From CALHVX01 sp039198065 (lineage in GTDB: Bacteria; Pseudomonadota; Gammaproteobacteria; Pseudomonadales; Azotimanducaceae), in NCBI GenBank assembly GCA_039198065.1, contig JBCCTU010000002.1, forward strand, positions 620,001 through 684,000: DNA of 64,000 bases, in the 5' to 3' direction. The notes beneath the pieces were generated by a model. The model searched no databases. It was given only the letters and a program-made list of their open reading frames with translations, and was not told the origin of the DNA. Made by a program: the position numbers and the translations under genes. This document shows, piece after piece, positions 23,677 through 31,939 of this stretch (its first letter is position 1; each line of letters opens with the position of its first letter).

Positions 23677-25407
23677 ATGAATCTACTCGACTCTGGAAGA
23701 GCCTCTTCTGCCCTGCTAGTAGTCCTGCTGTTGCTGTTCGGTGACGTGCAGGCACAGAGTTATCGCGGCCCCGTACCGTCTCTTGAACCAGTCGAATCGT
23801 TCACGATTGGGCCTTCAGGGAACAGCCTAGAGGTTGATGTTCATCGCGCACTGGAGAACAGGGGAGGCCCTGAATTCTATTACAAACCCCCTGCAATCAT
23901 TCGAACCGGTGCTAAAAGGGGGGATAATGGCCTCCCGTTTCTGGAGCCAACGAAGGAGAGCGGAGTTTGGAAAATGAACTTTGTTGCGGCTTCTGAAGAG
24001 CTTGAGAAACGGTGTGAAGAGGCGATACGAGGTTCAAGCACGATCAAAACTATGACCGACTTCAAGTGCGGCAGGTGGCCTACAAGTTCAGTGTCAATTC
24101 AGTTTAGGAAGGCGGTGGATAATTCTCTCATCGCCACGAGTCTGGAACGGAGGGTTCCTGATGTAGGTGCTGACAATTGGAGCGTTTTCTTTAGGCTCTC
24201 ATCGGCGGAAATCAACGCGTTAAAGCGCGAGCACGCCAGCGAGCTGCTCGAAATCCATCTCTTCATCACCTACCCCGGCCAAGCTGGGAGCGAGTCGGTC
24301 AGTGCTGAGGTCGCTCAAGAGCCTCTCAAAACCATCGAGCTTGCGTCGGTTACACAGACTGTCGCCACCAGTCTTTCGCTTGCGGATAGTCCGGATCCCG
24401 GGTTGTCAGAGGTGACCCTTTTTCGGAAGCCCACTGACAGTCCCATATTTGCTGAGCGGGCACTCGTCGATTACGGAGGCACCAAGGTATCTCCATCTTC
24501 ATTTGCTGAACGGGTTGATAAAGAACCTAGAGGTTTGGGGTTGAGTCCCGTGGCCGTCGTGAATCTGGAATCAATGGTCGATGCGTTCCCGTTGCCCGCA
24601 CAGGACATTCGTTCGTCTAAACAAACGAATGCCGTGCCTAACTCTTCAAGTTACGAACGCCTCGCAGTAATTGGACCGGCGTTCAACACTAAGAACATCA
24701 GCGTTTCAGAAAGTAGTCGAGTGCCTGCTTATAGTGGAGGACCTCCAGAGGGCGCTATGTATTGCTACTTTGGAGCAAGTCTGCCCTCCAGCGATTTCAT
24801 ATGGGCTGACGGGTCTAGCCGGTGGCCGGCCGACGCGGCGTGGCTGCCAGGACATTTGCGCGGTCAGTTCGTACCAGATATGAGCAATAGCTTTGCTGGG
24901 CCACCTGCAGCGGACCCAGAGAGTGTTGGCAAGCGGCAAGCGGGTGGAACGGTGACCTTCGACTCGTCTTCAACCCTTCGGATTAGGCCGGTTGAGGGCT
25001 ATTACAGCTACCTTAAACCGCCGCCGATGTACAACACGATTGCTAGAAAAGGGCCGGGTGGAGAGCCACTCATTTCCGGTGCATCGGATAAAACAGTGGC
25101 TATCAACGTTGGTTACTCTGATTGGGAGCCGAGCCCTGATAACCAGTTTTTGCGTGGATTCCCGATTCTTAGCGAAGATGCTCCGTCTGTTTGGACAATC
25201 TCCCAGAACGGGGCAAGCGAAGTAGACGCGAAAGCGTTATCAAGCGAGCGCTTGCAGTATCAATACTCTCTAGTACAAAAGAAAGCAAAGCCCGTCGAGA
25301 TGATTGAATCAATCGACATGGGTAACGCTGAGCACTTTCCAACTCATATTTCCTGTAATTGGATTATTAGGTGTTCTAAGTGTACGGACGTGCGCTCGAA
25401 AAGTTGA
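23677..25407 (+). CDS. Unknown secreted protein with internal duplication
   Basis: I do not recognise this 576-residue protein as a known family. AGGAG precedes the ATG. Residues 1-26 form a signal peptide (hydrophobic LLVVLLLLFGDVQA, likely cleaved after AQA). Two segments look duplicated: FYYKPPAIIRTGAKRGDNGLP followed by SGVWKMNFVAASEE, and YLKPPPMYNTIARKGPGGEP followed by PSVWTISQNGASEV. Between them, IWADGSSRWPADAAWLPGHL then RGQFVPDMSNSFAGP loosely resembles a phage tail-collar domain. Composition is AT-richer than the core genes, suggesting transfer. It is the only convincing gene between the SRPBCC remnant and tRNA-Ser. Confidence 0.8.
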   Translation: MNLLDSGRASSALLVVLLLLFGDVQAQSYRGPVPSLEPVESFTIGPSGNSLEVDVHRALENRGGPEFYYKPPAIIRTGAKRGDNGLPFLEPTKESGVWKMNFVAASEELEKRCEEAIRGSSTIKTMTDFKCGRWPTSSVSIQFRKAVDNSLIATSLERRVPDVGADNWSVFFRLSSAEINALKREHASELLEIHLFITYPGQAGSESVSAEVAQEPLKTIELASVTQTVATSLSLADSPDPGLSEVTLFRKPTDSPIFAERALVDYGGTKVSPSSFAERVDKEPRGLGLSPVAVVNLESMVDAFPLPAQDIRSSKQTNAVPNSSSYERLAVIGPAFNTKNISVSESSRVPAYSGGPPEGAMYCYFGASLPSSDFIWADGSSRWPADAAWLPGHLRGQFVPDMSNSFAGPPAADPESVGKRQAGGTVTFDSSSTLRIRPVEGYYSYLKPPPMYNTIARKGPGGEPLISGASDKTVAINVGYSDWEPSPDNQFLRGFPILSEDAPSVWTISQNGASEVDAKALSSERLQYQYSLVQKKAKPVEMIESIDMGNAEHFPTHISCNWIIRCSKCTDVRSKS

Positions 25408-25882
25408 CGATGGCTCGCGTCATGACACCCGCTGTCTAGCTGCGTCAGGTTTGTCAAACAGAAGACTCGGGCACACCATAATCTAGTTTGTTTCTAACTA
25501 CTTGTTGGGCTTGTAGCCGTGCCTGCTGCTTAGAGCAAAAACAGCCGCGGTGAAGGTCTATCCTCTGTAATAGCGTGTGTTTGCTCAAGCAAATGTGGGC
25601 TGGTGGCGAGTTCTAGAGTGCGAGGTCACCTTGATTGTGGAACCCACATTTTTTGGGAGAGTTTGACGACTTAAGACTCGCAATCTCGATTCAGTTGAGT
25701 TCCTTTCAGATCCGAACAGTCGAGCGTCGAACGGAATGCTTTAAGCGTCCTCAAGAGTTGGGCGCCTAACCTTAGCGGTCAGTCATAGTGTTTAAGTAGC
25801 AGAAGAAGCTCTGATGTTTTCAATCAGTATCGGGATGCTCGATACGCTGTCTGCTGTCTTCGAAGCGATGCCTGTGTCAAGG
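25408..25882. other. 475-bp gap between secreted-protein gene and tRNA-Ser
   Basis: No gene seen. It contains a small perfect inverted repeat (TTTGCT, two bases, AGCAAA) near 25580 without a T-run, and the palindrome-like GTTGGGCGCCTAAC near 25758. I checked the latter as a possible integron attC site, but the required spacing and arm order are missing. The tRNA-Ser 3' end faces this stretch. Confidence 0.5.
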
Positions 25883-25973
25883 TGGCGGAGGGAGTGGGAT
25901 TCGAACCCACGGTAGGGTACTAGCCTACGCCGGTTTTCAAGACCGGTGCTTTCGACCACTCAGCCATCCCTCC
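25883..25973 (-). tRNA. tRNA-Ser (anticodon UGA)
   Basis: The reverse strand reads GGAGGGATGGCTGAGTGGTC at the 5' end, an anticodon stem-loop CCGGTCTTGAAAACCGG with anticodon TGA, a long variable arm as in class II tRNAs, a T-arm GTGGGTTCGAATCCCAC, and the acceptor TCCCTCC followed by G and an encoded CCA. All stems pair. The 91-nt length fits tRNA-Ser. Its 3' end points toward the 22.7-25.9 kb island-like region, a common arrangement for integration sites, but I found no second copy of the 3' end at the other border. Confidence 0.97.
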
Positions 25974-26051
25974 ACGCGAAAGTCTAGCACAGCGCGAATT
26001 TGGGCTGACAGTTCGGCTGCATGCTCGTCTGAAAACCGGCCTACCGATTCG

Positions 26052-27089
26052 TCAGTCGGAGGGTGTAAATCCCTGGGGGTGCTTGCTCTGCCAGTGCCAG
26101 GCATCCCGGCACATGGTGTCCAAATCGTATTCCGCGACCCAGCCCAGGTCCCGTTCGGCTTTCGCCGGGTCTGCATAGGACACGGCGGCATCGCCGGGAC
26201 GCCGGTCGACGATCTCATAGGGTACGGTTTGCCCCGACGCCTTCTCGAACGCCTTGACGACTTCGAGCACCGAACTGCCGTGGCCGGTTCCAAGGTTGTG
26301 TACGTGCAGTCCGGGGTTCTCGCTCAGAAACTCGAGCGCTTTGAGATGCCCCCGGACGAGGTCAACCACGTGGATGTAGTCCCGCACGCCGGTGCCGTCC
26401 GGGGTCGGGTAGTCGTTACCAAACACCGCGAGCTTCTCGCGGCGGCCGACGGCGACCTGACTTACGAAGGGCATCAGGTTGTTGGGAACGTCGTTCGGAT
26501 CTTCGCCGATTTCACCGCTGGCGTGAGCCCCAATGGGGTTGAAGTAGCGCAGTATTGAAATGCGCCAGTCACCCGCCGAGCCCTGCAGGTCCTTGAGTAA
26601 GTGCTCGACGGTGAGCTTGGTCTGACCGTAGGGGTTGGTTGCCCCCGTCGGTGCGTCTTCGGTTAGGGGCATCGTCTCCGTTTCGCCGTACACGGTCGCG
26701 GAGCTAGAGAAAACCAGCGTTCGATGACCGGTGTCCTGCATCGCCTGCAACAGGCTCGCGGTTCCGCGGACGTTGTTGTCCCAGTACCGCAGCGGTTCTG
26801 TATTCGATTCTCCGACGGCCTTCAGGCCCGCGAAGTGCACGACTCCTGCGAACGTCTGTCGGCTCATCAGCTCCGTGAACAGGGCCTGGTCACGGACGTC
26901 GCCCTCAACAAAACGCAGAGACCTTTGCGTGATGCGTTCTACGGCTTCTATGGCAGCACGCGAGCTGTTGCTTAGATTATCGACGACGGTCAGGGAGTAC
27001 CCCGCCTGCAGTGCCTCAACGCACATGTGGCTGCCGATGAAACCTGCACCACCGGTGATCAGCAGATGGCCTTGGTCAGTCTTCTGCAT
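26052..27089 (-). CDS. galE: UDP-glucose 4-epimerase GalE
   Basis: Interconverts UDP-glucose and UDP-galactose (possibly also the N-acetyl forms). The 345-residue SDR has the NAD motif TGGAGFIGSH, VVDNLSNSS, the catalytic Ser in FSSSATVYGE and the YGQTK tyrosine/lysine pair. Near the C-terminus RRPGDAAVSYADPAKAERDLGW is typical of GalE. The start shares a base with the stop of the upstream epimerase (TGATG), so it is the last gene of a tviB-lspL-galE operon that supplies sugars for surface polysaccharide. Confidence 0.95.
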   Translation of the reverse strand: MQKTDQGHLLITGGAGFIGSHMCVEALQAGYSLTVVDNLSNSSRAAIEAVERITQRSLRFVEGDVRDQALFTELMSRQTFAGVVHFAGLKAVGESNTEPLRYWDNNVRGTASLLQAMQDTGHRTLVFSSSATVYGETETMPLTEDAPTGATNPYGQTKLTVEHLLKDLQGSAGDWRISILRYFNPIGAHASGEIGEDPNDVPNNLMPFVSQVAVGRREKLAVFGNDYPTPDGTGVRDYIHVVDLVRGHLKALEFLSENPGLHVHNLGTGHGSSVLEVVKAFEKASGQTVPYEIVDRRPGDAAVSYADPAKAERDLGWVAEYDLDTMCRDAWHWQSKHPQGFTPSD

Positions 27090-28120
27090 CAGTTTAGGTT
27101 ATGCGCAACGTCGTCAACGTTGTAGTACTGCTTATACCAGCTGACGAAAGCACGGATACCGTCTTCGACGGGCGTGTCGGGCTTGTAGCCGACGTCCTTA
27201 ATGAGGTCATCAACGTCGGCAAAGGTGTCCGGAACGTCGCCGGGCTGCAGTGGCAGCAGGTTGCGCTTGGCCTCAATGCCGAGCGTTTCTTCAAGCAGTT
27301 CAATGTACCGACCGAGTTCCAGCGGTCGATTACTACCAATGTTGTAGATTCGGAAAGGCGCTGCGGAGCTGGCCGGATCCGGGTTGTTTGAATCCCAATC
27401 GGGGTTGGCGGTGGCTGGTCGGTCGAGCACGCGGATGATGCCTTCGACAATATCTTCAACGTAAGTGAAGTCTCGTGTGTGCTGGCCGTAGTTGAACACG
27501 TCGATCGGTTCGCCAGCGATGATCTTCTTTGTGAAGGTAAACAGCGCCATGTCCGGCCGCCCCCAGGGTCCGTACACGGTGAAGAAGCGAACGCCGGTGG
27601 CTGGCATATGGAACAGGTGGCTATAGGTGTGGGCCATCAGCTCATTGGCTTTCTTGGTAGCGGCATACAGGCTTACTGGGTGATCGACGCCATCGTGCGT
27701 AGAGAATGGCATGTTCGTGTGTGTGCCATAGACCGACGAGGTCGATGCATAGACCAGGTGTTCCGTGCCACGATGTCGTACACACTCGAGGACGTTTAGA
27801 AACCCGGTCACGTTGGCATCAATGTAGGCGTGCGGGTTCTCGAGCGAGTAACGCACACCGGCTTGAGCCGCGAGATGTACGGTTCGGTCAGGCTGGTGGG
27901 TAGCGTATACGCGATCGAGGGCAGCGCCGTCCACAATGTCCTGACGGATGAAGGTGAAATTCTCGCGCGCATTGAGGCGCTTGAGTCGCTCTTCCTTGAG
28001 GCTGACGTCGTAGTAGTCGTTTAGATTATCGACGCCGACTACCGTATCACCTCGGTCAAGCAAACGATGCGCAGTAAACGAGCCGATAAAGCCGGCTGCT
28101 CCGGTGACAAGTACCTTCAT
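27089..28120 (-). CDS. lspL: UDP-glucuronate 4-epimerase-type NAD-dependent epimerase
   Basis: Extended SDR of 343 residues. It opens MKVLVTGAAGFIGSFTAHRL then VDNLNDYYDVSLKEERLKRL, characteristic of the UDP-glucuronate to UDP-galacturonate epimerases (LspL/CapI/WbnF group). The catalytic Ser/Tyr/Lys lies in YASTSSVYG and YAATKKANELMAHTYSHL. The ending with FADVDDLIKDVGYKPDTPVEDGI is also typical. Ugd at 39.3 kb makes its substrate UDP-glucuronate. The exact sugar specificity is inferred from family resemblance. Confidence 0.9.
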   Translation of the reverse strand: MKVLVTGAAGFIGSFTAHRLLDRGDTVVGVDNLNDYYDVSLKEERLKRLNARENFTFIRQDIVDGAALDRVYATHQPDRTVHLAAQAGVRYSLENPHAYIDANVTGFLNVLECVRHRGTEHLVYASTSSVYGTHTNMPFSTHDGVDHPVSLYAATKKANELMAHTYSHLFHMPATGVRFFTVYGPWGRPDMALFTFTKKIIAGEPIDVFNYGQHTRDFTYVEDIVEGIIRVLDRPATANPDWDSNNPDPASSAAPFRIYNIGSNRPLELGRYIELLEETLGIEAKRNLLPLQPGDVPDTFADVDDLIKDVGYKPDTPVEDGIRAFVSWYKQYYNVDDVAHNLN

Positions 28121-28171
28121 TCCGATCGGTCCATCCTGTACGGGTGGTTTGGGTCTTCGGCGGTGGGTTGG

Positions 28172-29455
28172 CTACAGCCTTGCCGAAACAGCGTTGCGCG
28201 GGAGTACCCCTTTGACGTCATAGATCACATGATTATCTTTGCAGAGCGCTTTGATTCCGCTCGCTCCGAGGGTCGTGAAGTCGTCATGGGCTACAGCGAG
28301 CACAACAGCGTCGTAGTCCGTTGCCGGCGCCGTGGCGTGTACCTGCAACCGGTACTCATGGCGTGCTTCTTCGTCATTGACCCAGGGGTCTACTACTGTG
28401 ACGTCGATACCGTAGTTACTGAACTCCTCGATGACGTCGATCACACGCGTATTGCGCAGATCCGGACAGTTCTCTTTAAAGGCAAAACCAAGCATGAGTA
28501 CTTTCGCGTCAACCGCGTTGATGCCCTGGCGAGTCATGAGTTTGACAACCTGACCCGCGATGTGGCGCCCCATGTTGTCGTTGATCCGGCGCCCCGCGAG
28601 GATGACCTCGGGGTGGTAGTCGTATTGCTGCGCTTTGTACGTGAGGTAGTAGGGGTCGACGCCAATGCAGTGACCGCCGACCAGTCCGGGCCGAAACGGG
28701 AGGAAGTTCCATTTGGTTCCCGCCGCGGCGAGCACATCCTGAGTATCGAGTCCCATGCGCTCGAAGATCATTGCCAGTTCGTTGATCAGGGCGATGTTGA
28801 GGTCTCTTTGGGTGTTCTCGATTACCTTGGCGGCCTCTGCGACGCGTATTGAGCTGGCTCGATGCGTACCTGCGCGAATGATGGAGGCGTAAACGGAGTC
28901 GACGACCGCGGCGACTTCGGGGGTCGAACCAGAGGTCACCTTCATAATGTCTGGTAGCCGGTGTTCCGTGTCTCCGGGGTTTATGCGTTCCGGTGAGTAG
29001 CCGGCGAAGAAATCGACGTTGAACTTAAGACCCGACACCGCTTCCACGATCGGAATGCAGTCATCTTCCGTGGCGCCGGGGTAGACGGTCGATTCAAAGA
29101 CAACGATGGCGCCGCGTTGGATAACAGATCCAACGGTTCGGCTGGCGGCCTTTAGCGGTGTGAGATCAGGACGACGGTATTCGTCGATCGGTGTTGGTAC
29201 GGTGACGACTAGAAAGTTGCACGTCTGCAACGCGTCGGGGTCGCTCGAAAGCGTCAAATTTTTTGCATTTTTCAGCGCATCCGCACTGATCTCACGCGTT
29301 TCATCATCGAATGCATTCAGCGCAGCGATTCGTGCTTCGTTGATGTCGAAGCCAACCGTTGGAAAGCGGGACCCGAACTCTACGGCGAGCGGGAGGCCTA
29401 CGTAGCCCAGACCGAGCACGCCAATCTTGGCGTTTTCGAGACTCACAGACGTCAT
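28172..29455 (-). CDS. tviB: TviB/WbpA-type nucleotide-sugar dehydrogenase
   Basis: Oxidises C6 of a UDP-N-acetylhexosamine to the uronic acid, using two NAD per sugar. The 427-residue protein has the Rossmann motif GVLGLGYVGLPLAVEFG, VPTPIDEYRRPDL, the catalytic cysteine in GLVGGHCIGVDPYYLTYKA, and the C-terminal domain GFAFKENCPDLRNTRVIDVI. The GHCIGVDPYYL signature separates this TviB/WbpA/WbpO branch from UDP-glucose dehydrogenases such as the one at 39.3 kb. First gene of the tviB-lspL-galE operon. Vi antigen itself is not implied. Confidence 0.92.
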   Translation of the reverse strand: MTSVSLENAKIGVLGLGYVGLPLAVEFGSRFPTVGFDINEARIAALNAFDDETREISADALKNAKNLTLSSDPDALQTCNFLVVTVPTPIDEYRRPDLTPLKAASRTVGSVIQRGAIVVFESTVYPGATEDDCIPIVEAVSGLKFNVDFFAGYSPERINPGDTEHRLPDIMKVTSGSTPEVAAVVDSVYASIIRAGTHRASSIRVAEAAKVIENTQRDLNIALINELAMIFERMGLDTQDVLAAAGTKWNFLPFRPGLVGGHCIGVDPYYLTYKAQQYDYHPEVILAGRRINDNMGRHIAGQVVKLMTRQGINAVDAKVLMLGFAFKENCPDLRNTRVIDVIEEFSNYGIDVTVVDPWVNDEEARHEYRLQVHATAPATDYDAVVLAVAHDDFTTLGASGIKALCKDNHVIYDVKGVLPRNAVSARL

Positions 29456-29743
29456 AGCTGATCCTGATCTATGCGAGCGCGAATTATGCCCGAGGGATCT
29501 GGCGGCGCGGTGAGATGTACTTGCCTATTCTTCGCTTTTAGTTCATCAGGTTGCTGCTCCGTGAGCCGATGTGTGGCAGAGAACGGATCTCTTGTGTGAC
29601 TTGCAACAAACTGTCCCACCCGCGTTACGTTGTCTTGCTACGAGCGCGATACAATGATTTACAGCGGTGTTGTTGCGCCGCGCGCTATTCTAATTTCGCG
29701 AATCCTGGGCGTTGACCGCACCTCCCTTTAGCAAGAGCACGTC

Positions 29744-30766
29744 ATGAGTACCATCGAAAAGGCCGCGGAACGTCTTGCCGCGAAGTCTGCCAAGAATAAA
29801 AAGCAGGAAAAAAAGCTCGATGCCGCCCCGGAGACTGGAATCGCGGCGAGTGTTCCTGCTGCAACGACTGTCGAGATCGCGCCGGCCCGGAGCGCCCAAC
29901 GTGATGCGCCAGCAGCGGTAGAGCCGAAACGGACATTGTCCAAAAAATTGCCTGTAACGCCTGCAAAGACCCTTGAGATAGATCTGGAACGACTTCATCA
30001 AGGTGGCTTCGTTACCCCCGATTACGCGCGGTCAGCGGTGGCGCAGGAGTTTCGCAAGATCAAACGTCAGGTTCTTAACCGGATCGGCCGTGGCCCTGGC
30101 GCGTCTTCCGATGGTGCTCCGACCAGCTCGAGCCCCGACCTCTCGCCGTACAACGCGATGATGGTTACCAGTGCCCTCGCCGGCGAAGGCAAAACGTACG
30201 TGGCGATCAACCTTGCCATGAGCCTTGCAGCGGAGCTTGACCGGGAAGTGCTGTTAATCGACGGAGACATTGCCAAAGCAGACGCCTCCCGGGCATTTGG
30301 TATTGAGGATCGGGTGGGGCTCGGTCAGGTACTGCAAGCCCCAGACCGAATAACTGACGCGGTCTATGCGACGAATGTTCCTCGTCTGTCGTTAGTTCCT
30401 GCCGGTGATTATCAGGATAACCTTACGGAGCTTCTAGCGAGCGACCTGATGGATGAAATCGTTCGTTCGCTCGCGCAGCAGAATCGTGAGCGAATCGTAC
30501 TATTCGACGCGCCTCCGCTTCTCGTAACTACAGAAGCCGCCGTTTTAAGCCGCCATGTGGGACATGTGTTGCTCGTGGTAGAGGCTAACCGAACGCCAAA
30601 GGATGCGCTTGCTAAGGCTGTGCTCGAACTGGGTGATCACCCGGGTGTGATGATGATGCTCAACAAAGCCACGGGCAGTGGTCGTTTCGGTTACGGCTAC
30701 GGCTATGGGTATGGCTACGGCAGCTCGAGTTCGGATACTCAGGAATCTGCTGTAGCAAATCAGTAA
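29744..30766 (+). CDS. XrtA/exopolysaccharide-locus tyrosine autokinase (BY-kinase)
   Basis: Cytoplasmic bacterial tyrosine kinase that controls polysaccharide chain length through cycles of autophosphorylation. The 340-residue protein has a low-complexity Ala/Lys-rich first 75 residues, then TLEIDLERLHQGGFVTPDYA and EFRKIKRQVL. Walker A is SALAGEGKT (near 145-153), A' VLLIDGDI and Walker B RIVLFDAPPLL. The tyrosine cluster GYGYGYGYGYGYG precedes the C-terminus. The layout matches the autokinase of exosortase-associated EPS loci. The chain-length/polymerase partners usually next to it are absent here; the ATPase follows 10 bases on. Confidence 0.9.
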   Translation: MSTIEKAAERLAAKSAKNKKQEKKLDAAPETGIAASVPAATTVEIAPARSAQRDAPAAVEPKRTLSKKLPVTPAKTLEIDLERLHQGGFVTPDYARSAVAQEFRKIKRQVLNRIGRGPGASSDGAPTSSSPDLSPYNAMMVTSALAGEGKTYVAINLAMSLAAELDREVLLIDGDIAKADASRAFGIEDRVGLGQVLQAPDRITDAVYATNVPRLSLVPAGDYQDNLTELLASDLMDEIVRSLAQQNRERIVLFDAPPLLVTTEAAVLSRHVGHVLLVVEANRTPKDALAKAVLELGDHPGVMMMLNKATGSGRFGYGYGYGYGYGSSSSDTQESAVANQ

Positions 30767-30776
30767 GGCTGGGCGG

Positions 30777-31928
30777 ATGTACGAAGACTTTTTCGGGCTC
30801 TCAGCGAAACCTTTCCAGCTGTCCCCGGACGCCTCCTTCTTCTACCCAAGCAAAGAGCACCGACGGGCGCTGTCCTTTCTTGAGTACGGTCTGTCCCAGG
30901 CAGACGGATTCATCGTCATTACCGGTGATGTGGGTACCGGCAAGACCACGCTCGTTCATACGCTGCTGAACAGTTTGGACGTTAGTGAACTGCTCACAGC
31001 AACGATCGTGACCACGCAGCTGGAGGAGTCTGATCTTCTGGAACTGGTGGCGCGCAATTTCGGGCTTAAGGGGCCGTTTTCGACGAAGGCCTCCCTCCTA
31101 GGCGAACTCGAAGCGCTGTTTCGTCAACAGGCGATACACCAACGACGCGTACTGTTGATCGTCGACGAGGCACAGAACTTGCCACCGCGCTCGGTCGAAG
31201 AGCTTCGGATGCTGTCGAACTTTCTGTTTGATGGAAAGCCCCTGGTGCAAGTGTTTCTTCTAGGCCAGGAAGAGTTCCGGGGAACGCTGCTGTCAGAAGG
31301 GTTCGAGCAACTCCGGCAGCGGGTGATCGCCACCTATCATTTGAACCCCCTGAACCGCGAGGAGACGCAAACCTATATCGAGCACCGGCTTCGGACCGTT
31401 GGCTGGCTGGATTCGCCCGTATTCGGCGAGGGCGTATTCGATGCGATCTTTGAGTTCTGTGAGGGTGTACCTCGGCGAATCAACAACCTTTGCGACCGCT
31501 TGCTGCTGTTTGCGTTTCTTGAGGACTCGCTTGAGATCCAACGAAGCATGGTTGACTCCGTGGCCGAAGAGATCGGCAGTGAATTCTGGGGCGGGCGTAC
31601 GGACACGGCTAAGGTGCTTGAGCCGTCGGTGCCCGCAGCGCCGACTGAGCATCCAACAGCGGCGGATGTGTTTCGTACCCCCGGGCAGCCGTTGGAAACG
31701 ATGGCTCGCGTTATGTTTGACAAGGCGAACGTGCAACAACGGCTCGCCTCCATCGAGCGGGCTGTCGATCTGCTTGGTCACGACTTGAAACCTCAACTTA
31801 CGGAACTGCGTGACGACCTTGCATTCGTGCGGTTAATGCTTGAAGAGCTGATCAGCGAAAACCGTGAGGATGCACCGGGCGTGTCTAATAACGCCAAGCC
31901 CAGCGCTCAAAAGAAAAACGGCCGCTGA
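30777..31928 (+). CDS. XrtA-associated ATPase, ExeA-like
   Basis: AAA ATPase of the GspA/ExeA type. The 383-residue protein opens MYEDFFGLSAKPFQLSPD, the hallmark of the PEP-CTERM/exosortase-locus secretion ATPases. It has Walker A GDVGTGKTTL (50-59), Walker B VLLIVDEAQNLP and the sensor region VFLLGQEEFR. The C-terminal 100 residues are a low-similarity linker and a predicted helix. It follows the autokinase directly, as in XrtA-type exopolysaccharide loci. No exosortase, PEP-CTERM protein or glycosyltransferase is in the window. Its stop is 11 bases from the convergent dnaE2 stop. Confidence 0.9.
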   Translation: MYEDFFGLSAKPFQLSPDASFFYPSKEHRRALSFLEYGLSQADGFIVITGDVGTGKTTLVHTLLNSLDVSELLTATIVTTQLEESDLLELVARNFGLKGPFSTKASLLGELEALFRQQAIHQRRVLLIVDEAQNLPPRSVEELRMLSNFLFDGKPLVQVFLLGQEEFRGTLLSEGFEQLRQRVIATYHLNPLNREETQTYIEHRLRTVGWLDSPVFGEGVFDAIFEFCEGVPRRINNLCDRLLLFAFLEDSLEIQRSMVDSVAEEIGSEFWGGRTDTAKVLEPSVPAAPTEHPTAADVFRTPGQPLETMARVMFDKANVQQRLASIERAVDLLGHDLKPQLTELRDDLAFVRLMLEELISENREDAPGVSNNAKPSAQKKNGR

Positions 31929-31939
31929 GAGGTCGGTCG

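Noticed and set aside
25750..25775. Possible integron attC site (GTTGGGC with GCCTAAC)
   Set aside because: The two core sites are adjacent and in the wrong order; the long imperfect hairpin between core sites that defines attC is missing, and there is no integrase gene in the window.
30680..30730. GYGYGY codon repeat as another member of the tandem-repeat phenomenon
   Set aside because: Tyrosine clusters near the C-terminus are normal and functional in this kinase family, so it was not counted with the unusual arrays.
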